In this document: positions 18,969 through 28,970 of the stretch, one piece after another | Position numbering within the stretch: position 1 is the first letter of the stretch | How the letters are laid out: each line of letters opens with the position of its first letter | NCBI RefSeq assembly: GCF_016919065.1 | Contig: NZ_JAFFQA010000006.1 | Location: forward strand, 103,051 to 167,050 | Reading direction: 5' to 3' | From: Desulfobulbus rhabdoformis | Lineage (GTDB): Bacteria; Desulfobacterota; Desulfobulbia; Desulfobulbales; Desulfobulbaceae | Length of the DNA: 64,000 nt | Position numbers and translations under genes: made by a program | The notes under the pieces: model-generated | Database searches by the model: none | Seen by the model: only the letters and a program-made list of their open reading frames with translations | What the model was told of the DNA's origin: nothing

Positions 18969-19051
18969 AGATCGACTTCTCACGAAGAGGTATCCAAGAT
19001 AGGATCTTTGATCGTTTTTTAACGAGACGATAGAGAAAAGAGGACTTTTCA

Positions 19052-19513
19052 ATGGAAATTATATTACGCGAAACAATAGAAACCTTAGGGCAAGAGGGTG
19101 AAATCGTAAAGGTCAAATCCGGCTATGCCCGCAACTACCTTATCCCGCAACAAAAAGCCGTTCTGGTAACCAAAGCTGCTCTTGCTCGCCTGGAGAAGGA
19201 AAAACAGGCCATTGCCGCTCGTCTGGCCGAAGAAAAGAAACAAGCTGACGGTCTGGCTGCTCAACTGGAAGGCAAAGTGATTGCCATCAGCAAACGCGTT
19301 GGTGAAGAGAATCGTCTGTTTGGTTCAGTAACCAACGGGGATATTGCCCAGGCAATTGCTGATGCAGGCGTCACCGTCGATAAAAAATCCATCGTGCTTG
19401 CTGACGCCATTAAAGCCATTGGCGAATACAAAGTAACCGTGAAAACCGGTTACCAAACCACCGCCACTGTGACGGTTCAGGTTGTTCCTGAAAATATGGA
19501 GAGCGAGCAGTAA
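19052..19513 (+). CDS. rplI: Large ribosomal subunit protein bL9
   Basis: A 153-residue L9. It has the N-terminal rRNA-binding domain (EIILRETIETLGQEGEIVKVKSGYARNYLIP), a long charged connecting helix and a C-terminal domain with GSVTNGDIA. It binds 23S rRNA at the L1 stalk base. SD AGAGGA is upstream. It closes the ribosomal block and is followed by a strong terminator. Confidence 0.97.
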   Translation: MEIILRETIETLGQEGEIVKVKSGYARNYLIPQQKAVLVTKAALARLEKEKQAIAARLAEEKKQADGLAAQLEGKVIAISKRVGEENRLFGSVTNGDIAQAIADAGVTVDKKSIVLADAIKAIGEYKVTVKTGYQTTATVTVQVVPENMESEQ

Positions 19514-19620
19514 TGCACCCGTAAAGGCTTTGCTTTTTCCACTCCCTTGGATCGGGAAAAACAAAGCGCAAACAGATGGGCTCACTGAGTGTGGAGCCTG
19601 CTGCTTGCCTAGCTATCTAA

Positions 19621-19657
19621 GTGCCTTTTCTGACATCAGAAAAGGCACTTTTATTTT
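19621..19657 (+). terminator. Strong terminator after rplI
   Basis: A 13-bp perfect stem, GTGCCTTTTCTGA / TCAGAAAAGGCAC (19621-19648), with a 2-nt loop, then a T-rich tail. A second imperfect hairpin (GCTTTG...TTTTTCC / GGAAAAA...CAAAGC) lies at about 19529-19567. Together they end the rpsF-rplI transcript, so dnaB probably has its own promoter. Confidence 0.85.
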
Positions 19658-19732
19658 GCGCGTGCCATTCACTGCCAGCCAAGGTATAGTACACGTTCAA
19701 CCCTGATTTCATTCCTCTATCACCTACAACGC

Positions 19733-21151
19733 ATGCAACAACCCGCCCCTTCCATAAGTGGTTCCATTACGCCCTCAATGATCCCGCCTCAAAGCATTGA
19801 AGCCGAGCAGGCAGTCCTAGGAACCATCCTGTTGCAAGACAAAGCCCTTCTCAAGATCGTTGAACTTATACGCGCCTCTGATTTTTACAAGGATGCCCAT
19901 AAAACGATCTACGCCGCCATGGTGAATCTGTTTGAAAGGCATGAGCCACACGACCTGATTACAGTCACCAGCCTGCTCTCAGACCAGAACAAACTTGAGC
20001 AGGTGGGAGGTGCCTCATATCTGGCCTCGCTTATCGATATCATTCCCTTTAGTGGCACCCTGGTGCATCACGCCCAGCTGATTCGTAAAAAATCAGTCCT
20101 TAGGCAACTGATTCAGACTACATCGGAGGTGACTGCACGCTGCTACGATGCACAGGATGATATCGACCACCTTATTGACGAGGCTGAAAAGACAATCTTT
20201 GAAATTGCGCACTCCAACAATGCCCAGGGCTTTCAGCCGATGTCGTCCATTGTTCCCCGCGCATTCGACCGTATCACCACCCTCTTTGATAAACAGGAGC
20301 AGATTACAGGCGTGGCCACCGGCTACGATGAACTCGATAGAATGACAGCGGGGCTGCAACCTGCCGAGTTGATCATCTTGGCCGCCCGCCCTTCCATGGG
20401 GAAAACCGCCCTGTCGATGAATATGGTTCAGCATGCAGCGCTTATCGGCAAGGTGCCCACGGCGGTTTTCAGCCTTGAGATGTCTATGGAATCTCTTGCC
20501 CTGCGTATGCTTTGCTCTGTTGGTCGTATCGATTCGCAACGCATGCGTACCGGTAAACTCCACGATAATGACTGGCCCAAACTCACGCGTGCAACCGGCA
20601 TGCTCTCCGATGCTCCTATCTATATCGACGACACGGCTGGCATCACTGTATTGGAGATGCGTGCCAAGGCTCGTCGGCTCAAATCCGAACACGATCTTGG
20701 TTTGATTGTGGTCGATTACCTGCAGTTGATGCAGGGAAAGAGCAATTCCGAAAACCGAGCCCAGGAAATCTCTGAGATTTCCCGATCACTCAAGGCCATG
20801 GCCAAGGAACTTCATGTGCCTGTAATAGCCCTTTCCCAGCTCAATCGAAGCCTGGAGAACCGAACGGATAAACGTCCTCAGCTCTCCGATTTACGTGAAT
20901 CAGGTGCCATTGAGCAGGATGCCGATGTTATTATGTTTATTTACCGTGACGAGGTCTACAACCGTGCGGAGGATAACCCGAACAAGGGCCTTGCTGAACT
21001 GATTATCGGTAAGCAGCGTAATGGGCCAACCGGAATGATCAAGCTCACCTTTCTGGGTGAGTACACCACCTTTGAGAATTACACGACACGTCTTCCAGGC
21101 GTCTACCAGGCCGAACCTGATATGTCTGAAGAGGAGATCGACATTACCTGA
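19733..21151 (+). CDS. dnaB: Replicative DNA helicase DnaB
   Basis: A 472-residue hexameric helicase. The N-terminal DnaB domain begins at PPQSIEAEQAVLG. The RecA-like motor has Walker A in RPSMGKT (about 219-225), Walker B in LIVVDYLQLM and the ALSQLNRSLENR sensor region. No intein is present and the length is normal. It unwinds DNA at the replication fork. There is no clear Shine-Dalgarno at the first ATG; an ATG 15 codons in is a possible alternative. Confidence 0.96.
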   Translation: MQQPAPSISGSITPSMIPPQSIEAEQAVLGTILLQDKALLKIVELIRASDFYKDAHKTIYAAMVNLFERHEPHDLITVTSLLSDQNKLEQVGGASYLASLIDIIPFSGTLVHHAQLIRKKSVLRQLIQTTSEVTARCYDAQDDIDHLIDEAEKTIFEIAHSNNAQGFQPMSSIVPRAFDRITTLFDKQEQITGVATGYDELDRMTAGLQPAELIILAARPSMGKTALSMNMVQHAALIGKVPTAVFSLEMSMESLALRMLCSVGRIDSQRMRTGKLHDNDWPKLTRATGMLSDAPIYIDDTAGITVLEMRAKARRLKSEHDLGLIVVDYLQLMQGKSNSENRAQEISEISRSLKAMAKELHVPVIALSQLNRSLENRTDKRPQLSDLRESGAIEQDADVIMFIYRDEVYNRAEDNPNKGLAELIIGKQRNGPTGMIKLTFLGEYTTFENYTTRLPGVYQAEPDMSEEEIDIT

Positions 21152-21285
21152 GGCGAGAGTACAGTTAAAAAAATATGTACCTAGCAGAGTGTCTTCTTAG
21201 CGAGAGCAAGAGCTCCTCATCTTCTCCTTGAGCCTTTTCTCGTTAACGACAATTACTATAAATCAAATACTTGTGCACATTCGTC

Positions 21286-23757
21286 ATGCAAATCAACGAG
21301 AAATACGATTTCAAAGATATTGAACAGCGCTGGCAGTTACGCTGGGATGAGGAAAAGACGAACAAGGTCACCCATGAACCTGGACGTCCTAAATATTACG
21401 TACTTGAGATGTTCCCCTACCCCTCCGGTCGTATTCATATGGGGCATGTGCGCAACTACTCCATAGGCGACGTCATTGCTCGGTACAAACGGATGCAGGG
21501 CTACAACGTGCTGCATCCCATGGGCTGGGATGCTTTTGGACTGCCAGCGGAAAATGCAGCCATGAAACGGGGAATTCATCCCGCTGCCTGGACCTATGAC
21601 AATATTGACTATATGCGTGGCCAGCTCAAAGCCATGGGGCTCAGCTACGATTGGGATCGGGAACTGGCCACCTGTCGCCCGGAATACTACCGTTGGGAGC
21701 AGAAGCTCTTCCTCGAGCTTTTAGAGCGTGGTCTGATCTATCGCAAGGAAACCACAGTCAACTGGTGCGACGACTGTCAGACGGTCCTTGCCCGTGAGCA
21801 GGTTATCGATGGCACCTGCTGGCGGTGTGACCAACCGGTACTGCCCAAAACCATGCACGGCTGGTTTTTTAAGATTACCGACTACGCAGAAGAGCTGCTC
21901 AGTGATCTGGACAAACTCAGCGGCTGGCCTGAGAAGGTTGTGACCATGCAGCGCAACTGGATCGGTAAATCCACTGGTCTTGCCTGTGATTTTCAAGTTG
22001 ACGGGCATGATGAGACGATTACCATCTTCACCACCAGGCCAGACACCATTCATGGCGTCACCTTTATGTCGCTTGCGGTGGAGCACCCGCTGCTGAAAAC
22101 GCTGACCGAAGGGACCCCGCAGCAAGAGGCGGTGGAGCGCTTTGTTCAGGAAACATTGATTGAAAAGCAACGCTCCTCGCTTGATCAGGAACCCGATAAA
22201 AAGGGTGTGTTTACAGGGAGATACTGCATAAATCCCTTTACCGGAGATCGAGTCCCCATCTATGCAGCCAATTTCGTCCTCATGGAGTACGGCACCGGTG
22301 CGGTTATGGCGGTTCCTGCTCACGATCAGCGAGACTTTGAGTTTGCCAAAACATATGATCTGCCCATCAAACCAGTGGTTCAGCCCAAGGGGGACACTCT
22401 TGATCCCGCCACCATGGAATCTGCGTCTGTCGATCCTGGAGTGTTGGTTGCCTCTGGAGATTTCACTGGGACCGAATCCGAGCAGGCCAAGGTAGATATC
22501 ATTGCCCATGCCGAAAGTCAGGGGTTTGGCAAGTCGCATGTAACCTATCGGTTGCGTGACTGGGGCATCTCCCGCCAGCGTTATTGGGGGGCCCCCATCC
22601 CCGTGGTCCATTGTGAGCATTGTGGCATCGTGCCGGTGCCTGAAAACGAGCTTCCGGTTGTCTTACCTGGCACCAATGAAGCCAGCGGTAACCACAGTCC
22701 CCTGCATCAGCAGGAAGAATTTATCGCCACTACCTGCCCAAGCTGCGGCAAACCCGCGCGCAGGGAGACCGATACCATGGATACCTTTGTTGAGTCATCC
22801 TGGTACTTCGCCCGCTACACCAGCCCGCGCAACGAGGACGGGCCGGTGGACAAAGAGGCTGCCAAATACTGGCTTGGCGTCGACCAGTACATCGGCGGGG
22901 TTGAGCACGCCATCCTGCATCTGCTCTATGCCCGGTTTTTTACCAAATTACTGCGCGATCTCGGTTACCTGGAGGTTGACGAGCCCTTTATCAATCTGCT
23001 GACCCAGGGGATGGTCATCAAAGATGGGACCAAAATGTCGAAATCAAAGGGCAACGTGGTTGACCCCAGTGATCTCATTGAACAATACGGTGCGGATACG
23101 GTACGGTTGTTTTCCCTTTTTGCCGCCCCTCCCGAGAGGGATCTTGAATGGAACGCCCAAGGCGTTGAAGGGGCCTCACGCTTTCTCAACCGGGTCTATC
23201 GCATGGTGGTGCAGAACCTGGCCTGTTTTGAAGCAGAGGCTAGTGTCGATACGGCCACGCTCAACGACGCTTCACGGGCCCTTCACAGAAAGACCCACCA
23301 AACCATTGCCCGGGTAACCGATTCAATTGAAACCAACTTTCATTTCAATACCGCCATTTCCGGTGTTATGGAATTGGTCAATCAGGCTGGCTCTTCAGCT
23401 GGTGATGGTGTGGATCAGGCAGTCTACAGAGAAACACTTGAAACCATTCTCACCCTGCTCTTCCCCATGGTTCCTCATTTCTGCGAAGAACTCTGGACCC
23501 TTTCCGGCCATAAAGAGCAGCTTCATTTTTCTTCCTGGCCGAGTTTTGATGCCGAGGCCGCCAAAGAAGATGAACTCACCATCGTGGTCCAAGTCAACGG
23601 AAAGGTTCGCTCAAAGCTGCAGGTAACTCCGAGTATTGGAGATGATCAGCTCAAAGAACTCGCCCTTAATGATGAGAAGGTTATTAAGTTCATGGATGGC
23701 AAAGAGCCCAAAAAAGTGATTGTGGTCAAAAAGAAGCTGGTCAATATTGTTATTTGA
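21286..23757 (+). CDS. leuS: Leucyl-tRNA synthetase
   Basis: An 823-residue class Ia aminoacyl-tRNA synthetase. The HIGH motif reads HMGH (51-54) in [16 protein letters not shown] and KMSKS is at 583-587. The CP1 editing domain ([12 protein letters not shown]) and two CxxC zinc motifs (CDDC, CEHCG) are present. The longest frame starts at a TTG (21271), but ATG at 21286 gives the usual MQINEKYDF start. The pair leuS-lptE is conserved in many proteobacteria. Confidence 0.97.
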   Translation: MQINEKYDFKDIEQRWQLRWDEEKTNKVTHEPGRPKYYVLEMFPYPSGRIHMGHVRNYSIGDVIARYKRMQGYNVLHPMGWDAFGLPAENAAMKRGIHPAAWTYDNIDYMRGQLKAMGLSYDWDRELATCRPEYYRWEQKLFLELLERGLIYRKETTVNWCDDCQTVLAREQVIDGTCWRCDQPVLPKTMHGWFFKITDYAEELLSDLDKLSGWPEKVVTMQRNWIGKSTGLACDFQVDGHDETITIFTTRPDTIHGVTFMSLAVEHPLLKTLTEGTPQQEAVERFVQETLIEKQRSSLDQEPDKKGVFTGRYCINPFTGDRVPIYAANFVLMEYGTGAVMAVPAHDQRDFEFAKTYDLPIKPVVQPKGDTLDPATMESASVDPGVLVASGDFTGTESEQAKVDIIAHAESQGFGKSHVTYRLRDWGISRQRYWGAPIPVVHCEHCGIVPVPENELPVVLPGTNEASGNHSPLHQQEEFIATTCPSCGKPARRETDTMDTFVESSWYFARYTSPRNEDGPVDKEAAKYWLGVDQYIGGVEHAILHLLYARFFTKLLRDLGYLEVDEPFINLLTQGMVIKDGTKMSKSKGNVVDPSDLIEQYGADTVRLFSLFAAPPERDLEWNAQGVEGASRFLNRVYRMVVQNLACFEAEASVDTATLNDASRALHRKTHQTIARVTDSIETNFHFNTAISGVMELVNQAGSSAGDGVDQAVYRETLETILTLLFPMVPHFCEELWTLSGHKEQLHFSSWPSFDAEAAKEDELTIVVQVNGKVRSKLQVTPSIGDDQLKELALNDEKVIKFMDGKEPKKVIVVKKKLVNIVI

Positions 23758-23781
23758 TATGGGTGGCCTGCGCCTATCTTT

Positions 23782-23942
23782 AGGGAATCTTGAATAATTA
23801 CTTTTTCTGCCAATCTCCCGGAGTCTGGCGCTTACCTCGTCATACTCAAAATTTTATCCTCGGAATATCAACTATATGCCTGCGGTAAAATTTTTCACAA
23901 TCCTTGACCTTGATTGAAAAATCTAATTATTCAAGACACCCT
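23782..23942 (+). repeat. Dispersed MITE-like repeat, copy A (full length, 161 bp)
   Basis: It begins AGGGAATCTTGAATAATTA and ends TAATTATTCAAGACACCCT; these ends are near-perfect inverted repeats of each other. The interior contains GGAGTCTGGCGCTTACCTCG and a TTTTATCC...GGTAAAATTTTTC block. Its reverse complement matches copy C at 41102-41244 along almost the whole length. No open frame is inside. It sits between leuS and lptE and ends 22 nt before the lptE start. Confidence 0.85.
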
Positions 23943-23964
23943 TTACTTTATCTGAACTAGGACT

Positions 23965-24498
23965 ATGCTTAAAAAACACGCCTTCATTGTCGGCCTTGTT
24001 TGTGTCTGTCTCGTTGCAGTCACCAGCTGTGGTTATTACTTCCCCCATGTCTATGAAGGGAAGCACCGGGTTATTTACGCCGCATCCTGGAAGAACCGAA
24101 CCAACAAGCTGAAGCTGGACATGACCATCTACCAGTCCCTCTCCCGTTGGTTCCAAAAGACGCAGGCCGTCGATCTTACCAAAGAGCAGATCGGAGCAGA
24201 CTACATTCTTTCCGGTGAAATCATGGCCATTGATCTGCCAACGGTTTCCTGGGATACCAATTCCGATGCAACCGGAACCAAGGTCAAGCTTTTCGTGCGT
24301 TACTCTCTCAAGGATCGACGCACAGGAGCAATCCTCTGGCAAGAAAACGATAAGCTCTATACAGCCGACTACACTGTTGCGGTGGCCAACAGTGCAGCCG
24401 ATGACGAGGCTCTGGCCAAAATTATAGAGGATATGTCCGAGATTATTTATCTTGGCACCCTGAAACAGTTACGACGGCAAGACCAGAAAACCAAATAA
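23965..24498 (+). CDS. lptE: LPS-assembly lipoprotein LptE-like
   Basis: 177 residues. The signal peptide ends in lipobox VTSC, so the mature protein would start at lipidated Cys22, followed by GYYF (E. coli LptE also begins CGWHL). The beta-strand-rich body contains TVSWDTNSDATGTKVKLFVRYSLKD. LptE plugs the LptD barrel that inserts LPS in the outer membrane. Its place directly after leuS matches the proteobacterial leuS-lptE order. The sequence is divergent, so the call rests on lipobox, size and synteny. Confidence 0.8.
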   Translation: MLKKHAFIVGLVCVCLVAVTSCGYYFPHVYEGKHRVIYAASWKNRTNKLKLDMTIYQSLSRWFQKTQAVDLTKEQIGADYILSGEIMAIDLPTVSWDTNSDATGTKVKLFVRYSLKDRRTGAILWQENDKLYTADYTVAVANSAADDEALAKIIEDMSEIIYLGTLKQLRRQDQKTK

Positions 24499-24546
24499 TC
24501 CTGGGGCTTGTTAGCTGCCTTCTCGTGTTTTTTACAACGTACTCGC

Positions 24547-24586
24547 ATAAGGCGTTTGGGATGAACTCCCTACGCCTTATTTATTT
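24547..24586 (+). terminator. Terminator after lptE
   Basis: Stem ATAAGGCGT..GGG / CCC.ACGCCTTAT (24547-24580) followed by TTATTTAT. It abuts the dusB start codon at 24587, so any dusB ribosome site would be inside it. This could couple dusB expression to readthrough. Confidence 0.7.
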
Positions 24587-25567
24587 ATGGACATGACACC
24601 ACAACCTACCGTCTACCCTGCCCTAAGCATCGGAGCCCTACAGCTCCCCTCATCTCTGCTTCTGGCTCCCCTTGCCGGGTATACAGATTTGCCTTTTCGC
24701 CTTCTCTGCAAAGAAAACGGGGCAGCACTCTGCTATTCGGAAATGGTGAGTTGCCATGGCCTGCTGTACGAGCAGAAGAAAACCTATGAACTTTTGGCGA
24801 CCGTCCCGGAGGAGCGACCATTTGCAGTGCAACTTTTTGGTAGTGAGCCCGAGTTTATGGGCCGAGCGGCGGCGGTTGTTTCACAAGGTGAAGTCGATCT
24901 GATTGATATCAATATGGGCTGTCCGGTCCGTAAAGTGGTCAAAAAAGGCAGTGGGGCCGCCTTAATGAAAAATCCTTCCAATGCCGAAGCCATTATTAAA
25001 GCTGTCTGTGCCAATACAGACTTGCCCATAACGGTTAAATTTCGCTCTGGCTGGACCGAAGAAACCCTGAACGCACCAGAATTTGCTCAGATGGCAGAAG
25101 CTGCAGGTGCGCAGGCACTGACCATCCATGGTCGGACCTGGGTTCAGGGTTTTGGAGGCAAGGCAGACCGTGCAATGATTCGCGCGGTCAAGGAGTCTGT
25201 TTCCATCCCCGTTATCGGCAATGGGGATGTGCTCTGCTATGCAGACGGGCTTTCCATGATTGAGGAGACCGGCTGTGACGGTGTTATGGTCGGACGCGGG
25301 GCACTGGGGAACCCTTGGCTTTTTGATCCGCACGGCATCCCGTCTACCCTTTCGGGGCGCATGCCAGTGATTGAACGCTACCTGCAGTTGGCCGAATTGT
25401 ATTTACCTCTGGCCAAAGTCTTGTTTAAAGTAAAAAATCATACCGCAAAATTCCTTACAGGCCTTAACGGAGCCTCAACCTTGCGGCATGCCCTCTACGA
25501 TTGTGATGATGTTCAAGCGATTCGCGATTTGCTTGGTAATGCAGTTGCACACCAAAGAGAGCAGTAG
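24587..25567 (+). CDS. dusB: tRNA-dihydrouridine synthase (DusB-like)
   Basis: A 326-residue FMN-dependent TIM barrel. It has APLAGYTDLPFR at the N terminus, catalytic cysteine in DINMGCPVRKVVKKGSGAAL, HGRTW, and phosphate-binding NGDV and VGRGALGNPW. It reduces uridine to dihydrouridine in the tRNA D-loop. There is no Shine-Dalgarno; the start lies at the edge of a terminator hairpin. Which Dus subtype it is cannot be settled by eye; DusB is the best fit. Confidence 0.9.
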   Translation: MDMTPQPTVYPALSIGALQLPSSLLLAPLAGYTDLPFRLLCKENGAALCYSEMVSCHGLLYEQKKTYELLATVPEERPFAVQLFGSEPEFMGRAAAVVSQGEVDLIDINMGCPVRKVVKKGSGAALMKNPSNAEAIIKAVCANTDLPITVKFRSGWTEETLNAPEFAQMAEAAGAQALTIHGRTWVQGFGGKADRAMIRAVKESVSIPVIGNGDVLCYADGLSMIEETGCDGVMVGRGALGNPWLFDPHGIPSTLSGRMPVIERYLQLAELYLPLAKVLFKVKNHTAKFLTGLNGASTLRHALYDCDDVQAIRDLLGNAVAHQREQ

Positions 25568-25627
25568 CAAAGAAATTTCAAAACACAACATCGCATCTTT
25601 AGAAGCATTGATTCCCTATCAAGGGGA

Positions 25628-25663
25628 ACATCATCTGCCAATTAGACATCATCTGCCAATTAG
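25628..25663 (+). repeat. Two-copy 18-bp tandem repeat
   Basis: ACATCATCTGCCAATTAG occurs twice in direct, gapless repetition between convergent dusB and the MBL gene. With only two copies it is a simple slippage duplication rather than an array. Confidence 0.8.
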
Positions 25664-25671
25664 GCTTGCTC

Positions 25672-26610
25672 CTACTTTTTCTCAGCCTGCTCGTTTCTCT
25701 TGTCCTGCAGATAACGGGTTTGAAGGTTCATCGTCACGATGTAATCACCACTCTTCCGTTCGGGAAGCACGTCCAACATGGCAGCGGTCAGTTTTTCGAG
25801 ATCTTTTTCCTGAGCGCAAAGTTCTTTTGCTTTCTTATCAAAAAATGGCAGATATGCCCTCATCTCTTCAATGTTCCTGTTTGAGGATAAAGGGCCATGC
25901 CCAGGAATGATATGGCCAACGTTCATCTCATGGATGAAATCCAGATTATTTTCCCAGCCGGACAGATCAGCTTCACCTATATACGGATGAAAGTCTGTAA
26001 AAAGAATATCCCCGGCAAAAAGAACATCCTCTGAAGGGATATGCACAATTATGGAACCTGCGGAATGTGAGGCAAATCCGGTGTGTATAAGTTTTACGGT
26101 GATGCCGCCCAGGTCAAGAATCATCCCGCGTTCAAAGGCCATATCCGGAGCAACCGAACGGGTGTTGACCCAGAAATCCGCAGGTAGACCGAACGCTGCC
26201 GGGTTTCCAAGCATTTTCTCGCCGCCTGAAAGAATGGCATCCCGGCATTTCACATGGCCAATAATTCTGGCCCCCATATCGGCAAAAAAGCTGTTCCCCA
26301 ATGCATGATCAAGATGGTAGTGCGTATTTACCACATACCTTGTAGGTTTATCCGTTATTTTCCGGATTTCTGCTGCAAAACCTTTAGCCTCCTCTGCAGA
26401 CGTCAGGGTATCCACCACAAGCACTGCATCGTTTCCGATCACTATCCCAGAATTGGCGGAATATTTGTTGCCGGGAGTTCCTTCAGGTACCTCCGTATAC
26501 GCATAGACCGATGCTGTGATTTTTTTCAATTCCGTTTTTAAAGTCTGTGCCGTTACGTTTTGAACAGGGACCATAATCAAAACGTTCATAATCAGTACTA
26601 TCGTTTTCAT
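25672..26610 (-). CDS. MBL-fold metallo-hydrolase, exported
   Basis: About 312 residues. The N terminus is a probable signal peptide (MKTIVLIMNVLIMVPVQ... ending near AQT). The metallo-beta-lactamase core has THYHLDHALG, a later HS in GFASHSAGS, LFAGDILF and IIPGHGPL. The family covers glyoxalase-II-like, SoxH-like and quinoprotein-relay hydrolases; the substrate is unknown. ATG at 26610 has AGGAGGT 12 nt upstream, better than the frame-opening start at 26682. It is probably co-transcribed with the DUF1643 gene upstream. Confidence 0.85.
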   Translation of the reverse strand: MKTIVLIMNVLIMVPVQNVTAQTLKTELKKITASVYAYTEVPEGTPGNKYSANSGIVIGNDAVLVVDTLTSAEEAKGFAAEIRKITDKPTRYVVNTHYHLDHALGNSFFADMGARIIGHVKCRDAILSGGEKMLGNPAAFGLPADFWVNTRSVAPDMAFERGMILDLGGITVKLIHTGFASHSAGSIIVHIPSEDVLFAGDILFTDFHPYIGEADLSGWENNLDFIHEMNVGHIIPGHGPLSSNRNIEEMRAYLPFFDKKAKELCAQEKDLEKLTAAMLDVLPERKSGDYIVTMNLQTRYLQDKRNEQAEKK

Positions 26611-26691
26611 TTTCTTCTTGTACCTCCTGTTCTTGGCACCAGGCACATTTTCGCATTCCGTCCTGGTTGAGATGATGCCCACATGGAACTC

Positions 26692-27246
26692 TTAAAAATA
26701 TGGCAGCAAGGGAGCGTCGAGTTTCTGATATAGTGGATGTACAGGTGAACCGTTTTTATTTTGCCCAAAACAAAAAATATTCTTGGGATCGCAAGATTCT
26801 TGAAGAATCCTCTCCACTTCCGGGCCACGTCCTGAGGTGTGTCCGAGATTGCCCCAGCTCACCACCACAATCCGGGCTTTGGCAGCTATCTGCCGAATCC
26901 ACACGTCGTTTTCAGGAAGATTCACCGTTGTCGTTTTGGCTAGCTCTTTTGAATAGGTGCCTCGAAGAGACATGACATTCAGCTGGTAATAGGCCCCCAC
27001 TCCCCAGTATTCTCTGGCACGACGTACCATGCCATCAACTGTCGGGTCGCCGACGTCCTCTGCTGCGCCCGATGGATTCATACTGATACCGCAGGCATAA
27101 TCTTCTGTATCCCCCCAATAGCGAAACAGGGTAAAACGGTGGGTCCTGTCGGTATTAAAAACTGTCCGTTCTATAATAAGTGGATCAACCGATGGATCCG
27201 GTAACGGGGCTGCGGAGCCGGTGGCGGCAGTAGCGTAAGTAGACAT
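26692..27246 (-). CDS. DUF1643 domain protein
   Basis: 184 residues, cytoplasmic. The family pattern is visible: RYWG..DYACGISMNPSGA near the N terminus, DPTVDGMVRRAREYWG, YYQLNVMSLRGT, and a C-terminal WGNLGH...NIFCFGQNKNGSPVHPLY. DUF1643 proteins are widespread in accessory regions and have no settled function. The likely start is the ATG at 27246, preceded by GAG 8 nt away. The gene ends 81 bp before the MBL start. Confidence 0.75.
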   Translation of the reverse strand: MSTYATAATGSAAPLPDPSVDPLIIERTVFNTDRTHRFTLFRYWGDTEDYACGISMNPSGAAEDVGDPTVDGMVRRAREYWGVGAYYQLNVMSLRGTYSKELAKTTTVNLPENDVWIRQIAAKARIVVVSWGNLGHTSGRGPEVERILQESCDPKNIFCFGQNKNGSPVHPLYQKLDAPLLPYF

Positions 27247-27411
27247 CAAGACATCTCGTTGGTAAAATGGTAAAAATCAAATATCTGAATCCGTGCTGGA
27301 GTGCGATTGACAAGCCGCGTATCTTCTCGAATAAAAGGAATGTGCATGGAATAGATAGAGCACTACATCGTTCCATTACATTTCGCAAGCCTGCCGTTGA
27401 AGGAGCAGACC

Positions 27412-28209
27412 ATGCCCAGCCCCAAACTCCACACCAGGCCCGTTTTACAGCAGTGCACCACCCAATTGTTGAGATCGGTCCGGCTCATCGTCTTACTTCT
27501 GACGCTCTCCCCTCTTCAGGTCGATGCTGCGGCTCCCTCGATTTTCCTTGAGGAGCGTTTTACCAGTTTAGAGCGGTGGGCTCCGCTGAATTTTCCTGAG
27601 ATTGACCGTCATTCAACTTACAGTACCGGCAAATGTGGAAAAGCATCCTGTCTCCTGATGGCAAGTGATAATTCAGCCTCAGGTCTGGTACTGAAGGAGA
27701 GTTTTAACGTCTACCAGTACCCCATCATCAAATGGCGATGGAAGATCAGTAACATTTACCGAAAAGGGGACAGTTCAAAAAAAGAGGGTGATGACTACCC
27801 TGCCCGGCTCTACATTCTCTTTGCCTATGACGAGAATAGGGCATCTTTAGGCAAACAACTCAAATACAACATGGTCAAGCTGATCTATGGACAATACCCG
27901 CCGGATAGCTCAATCAGTTATATCTGGTCCAACAAGCCTTCCAATAAACCCTTTATAATAAATGCCTACACAGACGAAGCTCGAATGATACCCGTGAGTT
28001 CCGGCAATGCACTGGTAAAAACCTGGCAGGATTACTCGGTCAATATCGTGCAGGACTATACGATGGCCTTTGGCAAACAGCCCCCGTCTACAGCAAGTCT
28101 TGCCGTCATGTGTGATGCTGACAATACCCACGAGTCTGCTCAAGCCATGATTGAATATATTCGTATTGAAAAAAAGAGTGAGCGATTGGATGCACGACGA
28201 GAAAAATAA
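27412..28209 (+). CDS. DUF3047 domain protein, exported
   Basis: About 265 residues. A hydrophobic stretch (RLIVLLLTLSPLQVDAAA) is a probable signal peptide, so the protein is likely periplasmic. The body fits DUF3047: an early FTSLERWAPLNFPEI, central IIKWRWKIS...EGDDYPARLYILF, and DYTMAFGKQPPSTASLAVMCDADNT. AGGAG 7 nt before ATG 27412 fixes the start; a TTG at 27397 opens the frame earlier. Function unknown. The end overlaps the Smr gene by 20 nt. Confidence 0.75.
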   Translation: MPSPKLHTRPVLQQCTTQLLRSVRLIVLLLTLSPLQVDAAAPSIFLEERFTSLERWAPLNFPEIDRHSTYSTGKCGKASCLLMASDNSASGLVLKESFNVYQYPIIKWRWKISNIYRKGDSSKKEGDDYPARLYILFAYDENRASLGKQLKYNMVKLIYGQYPPDSSISYIWSNKPSNKPFIINAYTDEARMIPVSSGNALVKTWQDYSVNIVQDYTMAFGKQPPSTASLAVMCDADNTHESAQAMIEYIRIEKKSERLDARREK

Positions 28210-28492
28210 GCCGAGCCCGGTTGAGATTCCCATTGATGGCGTCCTTGACCTCCACACCTTTGCCCCAAGCGATGTCAAAACCCTGGTTCCGGAATATCTT
28301 CTAGAATGTCAGCGATTGGGAATTGTTCAGGTGCGGATCATCCACGGCAAGGGCACCGGCACACTTCGGCGCACAGTGCATGCCTTGCTGGAGCGGATGG
28401 ATATGGTTGCAGGCTATCGTCTGGGCGACGAGAACTCCGGCGGTTGGGGGGCAACGCTGGTCAGGCTTCGGGGGACGGCGACGCTTCCATAG
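28190..28492 (+). CDS. Small Smr (MutS2 C-terminal-like) domain protein
   Basis: About 100 residues, essentially one Smr domain. It has the LDLHTF (DLH) motif and the HGKGTGTLR motif, both tied to nuclease activity in MutS2/Smr proteins. The start is placed at the ATG inside the end of the DUF3047 gene (20-nt overlap), giving MHDEKN. Its 3' end overlaps by 32 nt with an opposing gene. A role in nucleic-acid nicking is inferred from the family. Confidence 0.85.
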   Translation: MHDEKNKPSPVEIPIDGVLDLHTFAPSDVKTLVPEYLLECQRLGIVQVRIIHGKGTGTLRRTVHALLERMDMVAGYRLGDENSGGWGATLVRLRGTATLP

Positions 28493-28970
28493 GTTCGACT
28501 AACCCGTGCGAGGTAGCCAGGGTACGCACCTGCAGCATAAAGGTGGAAGGCAGGGGCAGCTCCCGCTCTTCCTGGAGAATGCCCAGGGTTTTGGCGATTA
28601 ACAGTGAACCGATGGAGTGAATGCCTTCCTGGTTATCACAGATGGTTTTCATGCGCAGGGCATCGGTGATGATGGGCACCAAAGGTTGCATGGTGTCTTT
28701 CAGTTCATGCAGTTCCCGTTCAACCAGTTCCCGATTGGTATTGGCAAATGTGCGCATGCCATCGTCCATTGGCTGGGTCCCAAAAAGGTTATTAATCACC
28801 GCTCCGGAAAGCTGGGTATGGTAGGTCTCGTCCTGATCGACATAACGATCATGTACATTCTCTCGCAAGACCTTAAATAAAATCATTTGGACCGTGGTCA
28901 CGGCTTCCCGCATAACCGGGATCACCTTATTGTCGACCATGGGTGCTTCGTTTGCTGTCTCTTGGGTCAT
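28461..28970 (-). CDS. Conserved-looking protein of unknown function
   Basis: 169 residues, predicted helical, soluble, without cysteine-rich or catalytic motifs. I do not recognise the family. Its ATG overlaps the stop of the DUF493 gene by 4 nt (ATGA), so the two are translationally coupled. Its 3' end runs 32 nt into the opposing Smr gene. The tight coupling and plausible composition support a real gene. Confidence 0.7.
   Translation of the reverse strand: MTQETANEAPMVDNKVIPVMREAVTTVQMILFKVLRENVHDRYVDQDETYHTQLSGAVINNLFGTQPMDDGMRTFANTNRELVERELHELKDTMQPLVPIITDALRMKTICDNQEGIHSIGSLLIAKTLGILQEERELPLPSTFMLQVRTLATSHGLVEPMEASPSPEA

Noticed and set aside
21721..22620. Long 299-codon minus-strand frame inside leuS
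   Set aside because: It is fully antisense to leuS motifs, has shadow-like composition and shows no family pattern.
25628..25663. Start of a CRISPR array
   Set aside because: Only two gapless 18-bp units with no spacers and no cas genes nearby.
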